Below, in pieces: positions 7,648 to 13,390 of a DNA stretch of 13,390 bases (within the stretch, counting starts at the first letter, position 1; the number at the start of each line of letters is the position of its first letter). The stretch lies in contig JBBRVU010000111.1 of assembly GCA_038246575.1 (NCBI GenBank), positions 1 to 13,390 on the forward strand. Reading direction: 5' to 3'. The notes under the pieces were generated by a model. That model saw only the letters and a program-made list of their open reading frames with translations. It was not told the origin of the DNA and ran no database searches. This DNA comes from JACCUZ01 sp038246575. GTDB taxonomy: Bacteria; Actinomycetota; Actinomycetes; JACCUZ01. The translations under genes were made by a program, and so were the position numbers.

Positions 7648-7653
7648 AGCCTA
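7648..7653 (-). promoter_or_regulatory. Probable -10 box of the MFS gene
   Basis: The minus strand reads TAGGCT, then seven bases, then the GTG at 7640. This fits TANNNT placed for a leaderless transcript. Its last base in plus coordinates (7653) is also the first base of the perfect hairpin at 7653-7684, so the hairpin fills much of the -10 to -35 interval of this promoter. Confidence 0.45.
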
Positions 7654-7684
7654 CGTCCCCGCGGGCCGGAGACCGCGGGGACGT
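7653..7684 (-). terminator. Perfect 12-bp stem-loop after ino1
   Basis: ACGTCCCCGCGG at 7653-7664 pairs perfectly with CCGCGGGGACGT at 7673-7684 around an eight-base loop. It lies about 31 nt downstream of the ino1 stop on the minus strand and just upstream of the MFS promoter. The stem is GC-rich but is not followed by a U-run, as is common for actinobacterial terminators. It probably ends the padR-ino1 transcript. Because it overlaps the MFS promoter it could instead be an operator; the sequence does not decide this. Confidence 0.6.
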
Positions 7685-7715
7685 GAGGAACGACAGGTTC
7701 GTGACGACGCCAGGG

Positions 7716-8795
7716 TCAGCGCTCGACGTCGCCGCGGATGAACTTCTCCACCATCTCCTTGGCGGTGTCGTCGTCGTACTGCTCGGGGGGCGACTTCATG
7801 AAGTACGCCGACGCCGACAGGATCGGTCCACCGACGCCGCGGTCCAAGGCGATCTTCGCTGCCCGGATCGCGTCGATGATGACGCCGGCCGAGTTGGGGG
7901 AGTCCCAGACCTCGAGCTTGTACTCGAGGTTCAGCGGCACGTCGCCGAAGTTGCGACCCTCGAGCCGGACGTACGCCCACTTGCGGTCGTCGAGCCACTG
8001 GACGTAGTCCGACGGACCGATGTGCACGTTGCGGGGCGAGAGCTTGTTCTCCATGTTGGACGTGACGGCCTGCGTCTTGGAGATCTTCTTCGACTCGAGA
8101 CGGTCGCGCTCCAGCATGTTCTTGAAGTCCATGTTGCCGCCGACGTTGAGCTGGTAGGTGCGGTCCAGGATGACGCCGCGGTCCTCGAACAGCTTGGCCA
8201 GCACCCGGTGGGTGATGGTCGCGCCGACCTGGGACTTGATGTCGTCGCCGACGATCGGGAGCTTCGCGTCCTGGAACTTCTTCGCCCACTCCGGCGTGCC
8301 GGCGATGAACACCGGCAGCGCGTTGACGAATCCGACGCCCGCGTCGATGGCGCACTGCGCATAGAACTTCGCGGCGGCGTCGGAACCGACGGGCAAGTAG
8401 CAGACCAGCACGTCGACCTGTGCCTCGCGCAGGGTTGCCACGACATCGACTGGATCGTCGTCGGACTCGACGATGGTCTCGCGGTAGTACTTGCCGAGAC
8501 CGTCGAGCGTGTGGCCGCGCTGCACGGTGACTCCGGTCGGCGGGACGTCGGCAATCTTGATCGTGTTGTTCTCGCTGGCCGAGATCGCCTCCGCGAGGTC
8601 CTGCCCGACCTTCTTCGCATCGACGTCGAACGCGGCGACGAACTGCACGTCTCTGACGTGGTACGGGCCGAACTGGACGTGCATGAGGCCGGGAACCCGG
8701 CCCTGCGGGTCCGCGTCCTTGTAGTACTCGACTCCTTGGACCAGCGACGCGGCACAGTTGCCGACGCCGACGATGGCCACGCGTACGGCTGCCAT
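7716..8795 (-). CDS. ino1: Inositol-3-phosphate synthase
   Basis: The enzyme converts glucose 6-phosphate to 1L-myo-inositol 3-phosphate using NAD, the first step toward phosphatidylinositol-type lipids and mycothiol in actinobacteria. The 359-residue length fits the short actinobacterial form. A Rossmann NAD motif appears as VAIVGVGNCAASLVQG (6-21). Family blocks follow: VCYLPVGSDAAAKFYAQCA (131-149), VNALPVFIAGTPEW (157-170), GDDIKSQVGATITHR (183-197), LNVGGNMDFKNM (216-227) and SKKISKTQAV (235-244), with the lysines expected in the active site. The ATG at 8795 is chosen because AAGGAG lies six bases upstream (8807-8802). An in-frame ATG at 8810 would overlap the PadR stop as ATGA and add MKEHH, but has no such site. 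The gene follows padR closely and is almost certainly cotranscribed with it. Rv0046c is the mycobacterial counterpart. Confidence 0.96.
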   Translation of the reverse strand: MAAVRVAIVGVGNCAASLVQGVEYYKDADPQGRVPGLMHVQFGPYHVRDVQFVAAFDVDAKKVGQDLAEAISASENNTIKIADVPPTGVTVQRGHTLDGLGKYYRETIVESDDDPVDVVATLREAQVDVLVCYLPVGSDAAAKFYAQCAIDAGVGFVNALPVFIAGTPEWAKKFQDAKLPIVGDDIKSQVGATITHRVLAKLFEDRGVILDRTYQLNVGGNMDFKNMLERDRLESKKISKTQAVTSNMENKLSPRNVHIGPSDYVQWLDDRKWAYVRLEGRNFGDVPLNLEYKLEVWDSPNSAGVIIDAIRAAKIALDRGVGGPILSASAYFMKSPPEQYDDDTAKEMVEKFIRGDVER

Positions 8796-8801
8796 GTGGT
8801 G

Positions 8802-8807
8802 CTCCTT
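8802..8807 (-). promoter_or_regulatory. Shine-Dalgarno site that sets the ino1 start
   Basis: AAGGAG on the minus strand is followed by CACCAC and the ATG at 8795. The site overlaps the last base of the PadR stop codon, so ribosomes finishing padR end on top of it. It favours the downstream of two in-frame ATGs (8810 and 8795). Confidence 0.7.
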
Positions 8808-9463
8808 CATCGTGTCTTGCGGGACGTGTTCCCGGTGGTGACGTTCGTGGTTCTGGCCGAGGCACGGCGTGCCTGGGCCGGGGGCTGCGGCTCGCGCCGC
8901 CGTTCGTCGTCGATCAGCTCGGAGAGCCAGCGGACCTCGCGCTCGACGGACTCGAGCCCGTGACGCTGCAGCTCGAGGGTGTAGCTGTCCAGGCGCTCGC
9001 GGGTCCTGGCGAGCGACCCACGGAAGCTGTCGACGCGCTCCTCCAACCGGGCTCGCCGGCCCTCGAGGATGCGCAGGCGGGTCGCGGCATCCGTACGCCC
9101 GAAGAAGGCGAACCGGATCCCGAAGCCCTCGTCCTCCCACGCCGCCGGCCCGCTCTCGGCGAGCAGGTCGTGCAGGTGCTCCTTGCCCTCTGCGGTGAGC
9201 TTGTAGACGATGCGGGACCGCTTGGCCTGGTCCGGCGTGGTGCCGGTCGGCTTGGCCGGACCGGCCCTGCCGGCTGCGGCCTCCTCGGCGATCATCCCGG
9301 CCCGCAGCATCGCCTTCAGCGCGGGGTAGAGCGAGCCGTAGGAGAACGCTCGGAACGAGCCGAGGAGAGCGTTGAGCCGCTTGCGCAGCTCGTACCCGTG
9401 CAGCGGGCTCTCCTGCAGCAGGCCCAGGATGGCCAGCTCGAGGACGTCGCCGCGCTTGGCCAT
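8807..9463 (-). CDS. PadR family transcriptional regulator (probable regulator of ino1)
   Basis: The 218-residue protein has the PadR winged helix at about residues 5-105. It shows VLELAILGLLQESPLHGYEL (7-26) and FSYGSLYPALKAMLRAGMI (40-58), then a wing with the insertion GRAGPAKPTGTTP and RIVYKLTAEGKEHL (84-97). A long charged alpha-helical C-terminal part (about 125-190, heptad-like with many Arg, Leu and Glu) should form the dimer coiled coil. The last 30 residues are Pro/Arg/Thr-rich and look disordered. The ATG at 9463 was chosen because GGAGG lies eight bases upstream and the product starts at the usual place. The arrangement with ino1 matches Rv0047c-Rv0046c. The perfect palindrome at 9489-9511, between promoter and start, suggests autoregulation and joint control of ino1. 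The ligand is unknown. Confidence 0.92.
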   Translation of the reverse strand: MAKRGDVLELAILGLLQESPLHGYELRKRLNALLGSFRAFSYGSLYPALKAMLRAGMIAEEAAAGRAGPAKPTGTTPDQAKRSRIVYKLTAEGKEHLHDLLAESGPAAWEDEGFGIRFAFFGRTDAATRLRILEGRRARLEERVDSFRGSLARTRERLDSYTLELQRHGLESVEREVRWLSELIDDERRREPQPPAQARRASARTTNVTTGNTSRKTR

Positions 9464-9488
9464 GCGCACGTCCTCCCGGCTCTCGCTC

Positions 9489-9511
9489 CGATGTATCGAA
9501 CTGATACATCG
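9489..9511. promoter_or_regulatory. Palindromic operator, probably for the PadR protein
   Basis: CGATGTATC, five bases (GAACT), then GATACATCG form a perfect inverted repeat with nine-base arms. It is AT-rich relative to its surroundings and contains the ATGT and ACAT half-sites typical of PadR family operators, here 11 bases apart instead of the eight known for several PadR proteins. It begins two bases downstream of the proposed padR -10 box and covers the likely transcription start, a position suited to repression. Confidence 0.75.
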
Positions 9512-9513
9512 CG

Positions 9514-9542
9514 ACGATAGGCGAGCGATCGTCGGTCGGCAA
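9514..9542 (-). promoter_or_regulatory. Promoter of the padR-ino1 operon
   Basis: On the minus strand TTGCCG (9542-9537) and TATCGT (9519-9514) are separated by exactly 17 bases. Both resemble the main sigma factor consensus (TTGACA, TANNNT). Transcription would start near 9507, inside the palindromic operator, leaving a leader of about 44 nt with GGAGG before the ATG at 9463. Confidence 0.5.
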
Positions 9543-9592
9543 GTCGGGGTGGCCGCGAACGGCGGGGCGGGACCCTCCGGATCAGCCCTCGT

Positions 9593-9598
9593 TAGGCT
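9593..9598 (+). promoter_or_regulatory. Possible -10 box for the PBP-GT87 operon
   Basis: TAGGCT fits TANNNT; GGGACC at 9569-9574, 18 bases upstream, is a weak -35 candidate. Transcription would begin near 9605, leaving a leader of roughly 46 nt. A GAGG at 9637-9640 lies ten bases before the GTG at 9651. Confidence 0.35.
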
Positions 9599-9650
9599 GC
9601 GCGCGCGGCATCTGTCGCATCCCTCCGACGAAGACCGAGGCACTGGGCGA

Positions 9651-11735
9651 GTGAGAGTCGACTACCCGCGCGAGGACTACGACGGCCTTCGCCGCTTCCT
9701 TCCCTCGTGGCGTCAGATCCTGCTGATCCTGGGCCTGGGCTTCCTGCTCGGTGTCTCGGCGATCGGCGTCGGCTACGCCGCGACCGACATCCCCCAGCCC
9801 AACGACCTGGCGAGCGCGCAGACGACGATCGTCTACTTCGACAACGGCAAGACCGAGATCGGCCGCTTCGGGGAGCAGAACCGCATCATCATCCCGCTCA
9901 GCCAGGTGCCCAAGCACGTGCGCGACGCCGTGCTCGCGGCCGAGGACCGCACGTTCTACGAGAACCGTGGCATCTCGCCGACCGGCATCGCCCGGGCGTT
10001 CTGGTCCAACCTCCGCGGCAACTCGACGCAAGGCGGCTCGACGATCACCCAGCAGTACGCGAAGAACGCCTACCTCTCGCAGGAGCGCACGTACACCCGC
10101 AAGGTCAAGGAGTTCTTCATCGCGGTCAAGCTCGCGCGCCGCGACGACAAGGACAAGATCCTGCAGGACTACCTCAACACGATCTACTTCGGCCGTGGTG
10201 CCTACGGCATCGAGACCGCCGCGCAGACCTACTTCGACAAGCCGGCCAAGGAGCTCACCGTCGAGGAGGGCGCTGTCCTCGCCGCCGTGATCCGGTCACC
10301 GGCCAACTACGACCCTGTCAAGGACAAGGCCGCGCTGGCCAACCGCTTCGACTATGTGCTCGACGGCATGGTGACCAAGAAGTGGCTGCCGGCCGACAAG
10401 CGCCGCGGCCTGCAGGTGCCCCCGCTTGCCGACCCCAAGAAGCCCAAGGGTGGCAGCAACTTCTACCTGCTCGACGCGGTGCGCAAGGAGCTGAAGGTCA
10501 AGGGGTTCACCGACCAGGACATCGACCTCGGCGGTCTTCGCGTGACCTCGACGTTCGACCGCAAGGCCCAGCGGTCCGCCGTCCGCGCCGTCCGTCAGGA
10601 GAAGCCCACCGAGAACGCCCGCAACGTGCACATCGGGCTGTCCGCCGTGGAGCCCGGCACCGGCGCTGTCCTGGCGATGTACGGCGGCCCCAGGGCGGGC
10701 GAGCTCAACCAGGCCACGCAGGCGCGAGTGCAGCCCGGCTCGGCGTTCAAGCCGTTCGCGCTGGCTGCTGCGCTCGAGGACGGGGTGAGCCTCAAGAGCC
10801 GGTTCCAGGGCAACTCGCCGCTGGAGCTGCCCGGCACGGCCAAGGCCATCAACAACGAGTTCGACCGCGACTACGGCTCGACCGTGGACCTCGTCAAGGC
10901 GACCGAGGACTCCATCAACACCGCGTACGTCGACCTGACGCTCGAGATCGGGCCGCGTCTGGTGCGGGAGGCCGCGGTGGCAGCGGGTGTCCCCGATGAC
11001 ACCCCGGGACTGAACTCCAACGCTGTCATCACCTTGGGCACGGCGTCGGTTCGCAACATCGACATGGCCAACGGCTACGCGACGTTCGCCTCGGGCGGTG
11101 ACGTCGCCCAGACGTACGTCATCGCGGAGGTGACCGGCGCCAACGGTGGGACGCGCTACAAGGCCAACCCGAAGAGCAGCCGCGCGTTCGACGAGGACAC
11201 CGTCGCCGACGTCGACTACGCACTTTCGCAGGTCGTGAAGAACGGCACCGGCAGCGAGGCGCGCTCGCTCGGCCGGCCGGCCGCCGGCAAGACCGGGACA
11301 GCGGCACTGCGCCCGGACACCACGACGTCGGCGTGGTTCGTGGGCTACACCCCCCAGCTCGCGGCCGCAGTGAGCATCTACAAGGGCACCGGCAAGGCGG
11401 ACCTGGACGGGGTAGGCGGGCTGTCGACCTTCTTCGGCGGTGAGTACCCCGCCCGGATCTGGACGGCGTTCATGACCGGGGCGCTGCAAGGCAAGAAGGT
11501 GCTCGAGTTCCCGCAGCCGGCGTACGGCGGAGAGGTCATCAACCCGCAGCCGACCTTTACGCCGGCACCGACGCAGTCCAGCGAGACCCCGTCGGAGACA
11601 CTGACGCCCTCGCCGACCGACACGGTCACGGTTCCCCCGACCGCACCGCCGAGCGAGCCCCCGACCACGCCACCCGTGCAGAGCGCGCCGCCGTCGCCGG
11701 GTCAGTCGGTCACAGGCTCGCCGGGCGCGGGTTGA
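9651..11735 (+). CDS. Class A penicillin-binding protein (bifunctional transglycosylase-transpeptidase, PonA-like)
   Basis: The protein polymerises lipid II and crosslinks peptidoglycan outside the membrane. Of 694 residues, a short cytoplasmic start is followed by one membrane anchor (about 22-45). The GT51 transglycosylase domain (about 60-235) shows AAEDRTFYENRG with catalytic Glu98, QGGSTITQQ (127-135), KVKEFFIAVKLAR (151-163) and YFGRGAYGIETAA (179-191). The transpeptidase domain (about 325-615) has SxxK as S364-AF-K367, SxN as S421-I-N423 and KTG at 547-549. All catalytic motifs are intact. The last 65 residues are a Pro/Thr/Ser-rich tail without a PASTA domain. The GTG at 9651 places the membrane anchor near the N-terminus and has GAGG ten bases upstream. 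Its position divergent from padR-ino1 and 10 nt before the GT87-like gene matches ponA1 (Rv0050) and Rv0051 in mycobacteria. Confidence 0.95.
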   Translation: MRVDYPREDYDGLRRFLPSWRQILLILGLGFLLGVSAIGVGYAATDIPQPNDLASAQTTIVYFDNGKTEIGRFGEQNRIIIPLSQVPKHVRDAVLAAEDRTFYENRGISPTGIARAFWSNLRGNSTQGGSTITQQYAKNAYLSQERTYTRKVKEFFIAVKLARRDDKDKILQDYLNTIYFGRGAYGIETAAQTYFDKPAKELTVEEGAVLAAVIRSPANYDPVKDKAALANRFDYVLDGMVTKKWLPADKRRGLQVPPLADPKKPKGGSNFYLLDAVRKELKVKGFTDQDIDLGGLRVTSTFDRKAQRSAVRAVRQEKPTENARNVHIGLSAVEPGTGAVLAMYGGPRAGELNQATQARVQPGSAFKPFALAAALEDGVSLKSRFQGNSPLELPGTAKAINNEFDRDYGSTVDLVKATEDSINTAYVDLTLEIGPRLVREAAVAAGVPDDTPGLNSNAVITLGTASVRNIDMANGYATFASGGDVAQTYVIAEVTGANGGTRYKANPKSSRAFDEDTVADVDYALSQVVKNGTGSEARSLGRPAAGKTGTAALRPDTTTSAWFVGYTPQLAAAVSIYKGTGKADLDGVGGLSTFFGGEYPARIWTAFMTGALQGKKVLEFPQPAYGGEVINPQPTFTPAPTQSSETPSETLTPSPTDTVTVPPTAPPSEPPTTPPVQSAPPSPGQSVTGSPGAG

Positions 11736-11745
11736 CGTCGCACGC

Positions 11746-13134
11746 ATGACGGTCCCGACGCGAGAGGACCCCGTCGTCCGGCTGGGCAGCGAGGTCCTGG
11801 GCGGACCGCTCGGGCGGCGAGCTCTCACCGGCCGGTCGTGGTGGACGCCGTTGCGGATCCTGCTCGCGCTGACGTTCCTCACCGCGGGCATCGGATTGGT
11901 GCAGAAGGACTGGTGTCGCGACAACGGCTGGGCGGCGCCGGGCAACTACGTGCATTCCTGCTACAGCGACATCCCGCCGCTGTACTTCGGTCGCGGCCTG
12001 GCTGACGGCGACGTGCCCTACATCGGACAGAGCGGTGACCGGCAGGTGGAGTACCCCGTGCTGACCGGTGCCGCGATGTGGCTGACGGCGCAGCTCGTGC
12101 CGGACTCCCTGACGCCGGGGCAGCGGTCGTTGCGCTACTTCGACATCAACGCGCTGGCGTTGGCTATCTGTGCCGCGGTGGCAGTGGCGGCGACGGTCAA
12201 GACGCACCGCTTTCGACCCTGGGACGCCGCGCTGGTGGCGCTGGCCCCGACGCTGGCACTGGCCGGCACGATCAACTGGGACCTGTACGCCGTCGCGCTT
12301 CTTGCGCTGGGCATGCTGGCCTGGGCTCGGTCCAGACCGGTGGCCGCCGGAGTGCTGATCGGTCTGGCGGCCGCGACGAAGTTCTACCCGCTGTTCGTGC
12401 TCGGGCCGCTGTTCGTCCTGTGCCTGCGGGCCGGGTTGCTCCGCGACTACTGGCGCGCGCTGGCCGCCGCGGCCGGCGCGTGGGCCGTCGTGAACGTGCC
12501 GGTGATGCTGGCCGACTTCGACGGCTGGGCCCGGTTCTACCGGCTCTCGCGCGAGCGCGGTGCGGGCTTCGGGTCGGTGTGGTTCGTGCTGGGGCAGCGG
12601 GGGATCAGCTTCTCGCCCGGGACGCTGAACGTCGTGGCCGGCGGGTTGTTCGCGGTGTCCTGCCTCGCGATCGCGGTGCTGGCGTTGCGGGCGCCGAGGC
12701 GACCGCGGGTGCCGCAGCTGGCCCTGCTCGTCGTCGCCGCGTTCCTGCTCACCAACAAGGTCTACTCCCCGCAGTACGTGCTCTGGCTGCTGCCGCTGGC
12801 CGCGCTCGCCCGGCCGCGGTGGCGGGACGTGCTGATCTGGCAGGCGGGTGAGGTCGTCCACTTCGTCGGGACGTGGCTGCTCATCGCTGGCTACCCGCCG
12901 GGCAACGCCGAGCGGGCGCTGGGTGAGGACGGCTACGGCGTGACCGTGCTGGCTCACGTGGCGGGAACGCTCTGGCTGGTCGCGATGGTGGTGCGCGACG
13001 TGCTCCACCCCGCGTACGACCCCGTCCGCACACCGGCCGAGATCGACGACCCCGCGGGCGGCATCCTCGACCACGCCCCCGACTCCCCCCACCCCCTCCT
13101 CCTCCGCAGTCGACCACGTTCGGCAGGTGGGTGA
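11746..13134 (+). CDS. GT87-like (DUF2029) polytopic membrane protein, possible polyprenyl-phosphate sugar transferase
   Basis: The 462-residue protein has about ten hydrophobic segments starting near residue 37. The first external loop carries CYSDIPPLYFGRGL (72-85), GDVPY and QVEYPVLTG (100-108). The early Asp75 and the EYP motif are typical of GT-C type transferases of the GT87/DUF2029 group. TINWDLYAVALLALG (175-189) and AATKFYPLFVLGPL (209-222) are further family blocks. A sugar transferase role is inferred from the fold class; donor and acceptor are unknown. The ATG lies 10 nt after the PBP stop, so the two are cotranscribed. No good Shine-Dalgarno is seen in the gap, suggesting coupling. 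The final residues RPRSAGG and the TGA lie inside palindromic repeat B, so the end of the protein has probably been remodelled. The counterpart in M. tuberculosis is Rv0051. Confidence 0.85.
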   Translation: MTVPTREDPVVRLGSEVLGGPLGRRALTGRSWWTPLRILLALTFLTAGIGLVQKDWCRDNGWAAPGNYVHSCYSDIPPLYFGRGLADGDVPYIGQSGDRQVEYPVLTGAAMWLTAQLVPDSLTPGQRSLRYFDINALALAICAAVAVAATVKTHRFRPWDAALVALAPTLALAGTINWDLYAVALLALGMLAWARSRPVAAGVLIGLAAATKFYPLFVLGPLFVLCLRAGLLRDYWRALAAAAGAWAVVNVPVMLADFDGWARFYRLSRERGAGFGSVWFVLGQRGISFSPGTLNVVAGGLFAVSCLAIAVLALRAPRRPRVPQLALLVVAAFLLTNKVYSPQYVLWLLPLAALARPRWRDVLIWQAGEVVHFVGTWLLIAGYPPGNAERALGEDGYGVTVLAHVAGTLWLVAMVVRDVLHPAYDPVRTPAEIDDPAGGILDHAPDSPHPLLLRSRPRSAGG

Positions 13135-13194
13135 TCGCTTCAGCAGGCGTGTACGGGTGTTGAAGCGATCACCCACCTGCTGAAGCAACCGGTT
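13109..13194. repeat. 86-bp palindromic repeat, copy B (probable terminator)
   Basis: This copy has the same length and geometry as copy A: 41-nt arms at 13109-13149 and 13154-13194 around the loop TGTA (13150-13153). The core stem GCAGGTGGGTGATCGCTTCA (13123-13142) pairs perfectly with 13161-13180. The outer end of the right arm has diverged (it reads CAACCGGTT), while the left arm keeps TCGACCACGTTCGGCAGG. The left arms of A and B agree at 36 of 41 bases, and both are preceded by CCGCA. It overlaps the end of the GT87-like gene, whose TGA (13132-13134) lies in the left arm. No U-run follows. It separates that gene from the AbiEi-like gene and would suit a terminator. Confidence 0.88.
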
Positions 13195-13277
13195 CGAGGC
13201 GGCCAGGCGGGCGGGCACCGCGTACCGCCTGTGGATGAGGTCGCGGCCGGTCGCCCGGTTCCTGCGACCCTCGGTCG

Positions 13278-13390
13278 GTGCCATCTGCGCCGCACCTCTC
13301 ACCAGCGCTGCTCGCCCTCGCTGCCACCCAGCGCGGCGTCTTCACCAGCGCGCAGGCGCGCGAGCGGGGCCATTCCGCCAACGAGCTGCA
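13278..13390 (+). CDS. N-terminus of an AbiEi-type antitoxin-domain protein, 3' part outside the window
   Basis: From GTG at 13278 the plus strand encodes at least 37 residues to the window edge. ALLALAATQRGVFTSAQA followed by RERGHSANEL matches the opening helix-turn-helix of actinobacterial proteins annotated as type IV toxin-antitoxin AbiEi family antitoxin domain proteins, many of which continue into a DUF559-like nuclease-fold domain. The rest is not visible, so this is a family resemblance and not evidence of a toxin-antitoxin pair. An in-frame stop at 13236 limits the start to this GTG or later; no clear Shine-Dalgarno or promoter is seen in 13195-13277. The gene lies where conserved actinobacterial order would place a hypothetical gene or rpsF, so it looks like an accessory insertion. 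Confidence 0.6.
   Translation, partial: MPSAPHLSPALLALAATQRGVFTSAQARERGHSANEL

Noticed and set aside
6597..8963. 788-codon plus-strand open frame opposite MFS and ino1
   Set aside because: It has no family signature and is antisense to two clear genes and their intergenic hairpin; a byproduct of GC-skewed third codon positions.
9464..9643. Extended N-terminus for the PadR protein
   Set aside because: The extension crosses the promoter and palindromic operator, and the ATG at 9463 has a good Shine-Dalgarno site and gives the standard PadR start.
11710..13302. Minus-strand open frame opposite the GT87-like gene
   Set aside because: The product is Arg/Gln/His-rich low complexity, and it spans the palindrome and both flanking genes without any motif.
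13169..13381. Minus-strand open frame ending in arm B2 of the palindrome with SAGG-stop
   Set aside because: Its end shows that the third arm also closes this frame, but the body is antisense to the AbiEi-like start and has no recognisable features; not counted as a gene.

Overview
The window is high-GC DNA with dense genes, GTG starts, several apparent leaderless promoters (TANNNT box 6 to 8 bases before the start codon) and actinobacteria-specific families: DUF6049 beside MurJ, actinobacterial CCA-adding enzyme, Ino1 next to a PadR regulator, and a PonA1-like bifunctional PBP followed by a GT87-like membrane protein. This points to a chromosomal segment of an actinomycete. A Propionibacteriales/Nocardioidaceae-like host is my guess from gene order and is not proven by the sequence.

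Layout. Positions 1-4688 (minus strand) hold a cell-envelope operon: NUDIX hydrolase, DUF6049 exported protein, MurJ lipid II flippase, then a small membrane protein cut by the window edge. A 59-bp divergent promoter region leads on the plus strand to the CCA-adding enzyme (4748-6172). This block matches mycobacterial pcnA / mutT4-Rv3909-mviN. Next come a minus-strand MFS transporter (6285-7640) and a PadR-ino1 operon (7716-9463). Divergent from that is a plus-strand pair, a class A PBP (9651-11735) and a GT87-like polytopic protein (11746-13134), matching mycobacterial Rv0046c, Rv0047c, ponA1 and Rv0051. The right edge cuts a gene whose N-terminus resembles AbiEi-type antitoxin domains.

How the genes fit together. 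The theme is envelope building: lipid II export (MurJ) and polymerisation (PBP), inositol synthesis for phosphatidylinositol-type lipids and mycothiol (Ino1) under a probable PadR repressor with a perfect palindromic operator over its own transcription start, and a possible polyprenyl-phosphate-dependent glycosyltransferase cotranscribed with the PBP. The CCA enzyme and NUDIX protein are housekeeping functions.

The most unusual feature is a repeated 86-bp palindrome, present at 6225-6310 and again at 13109-13194. Each copy has two 41-nt arms around a 4-nt loop. Each sits at the 3' end of a gene and supplies that gene's last codons and stop codon, in the same reading frame both times, so the MFS protein and the GT87 protein end in RPRLAGR and RPRSAGG. 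The transcripts run into the hairpins through strongly C-rich tracts. I read it as a dispersed, possibly mobile palindromic element acting as a terminator and shared 3' end module. No tRNA, rRNA, CRISPR array or insertion sequence is visible.
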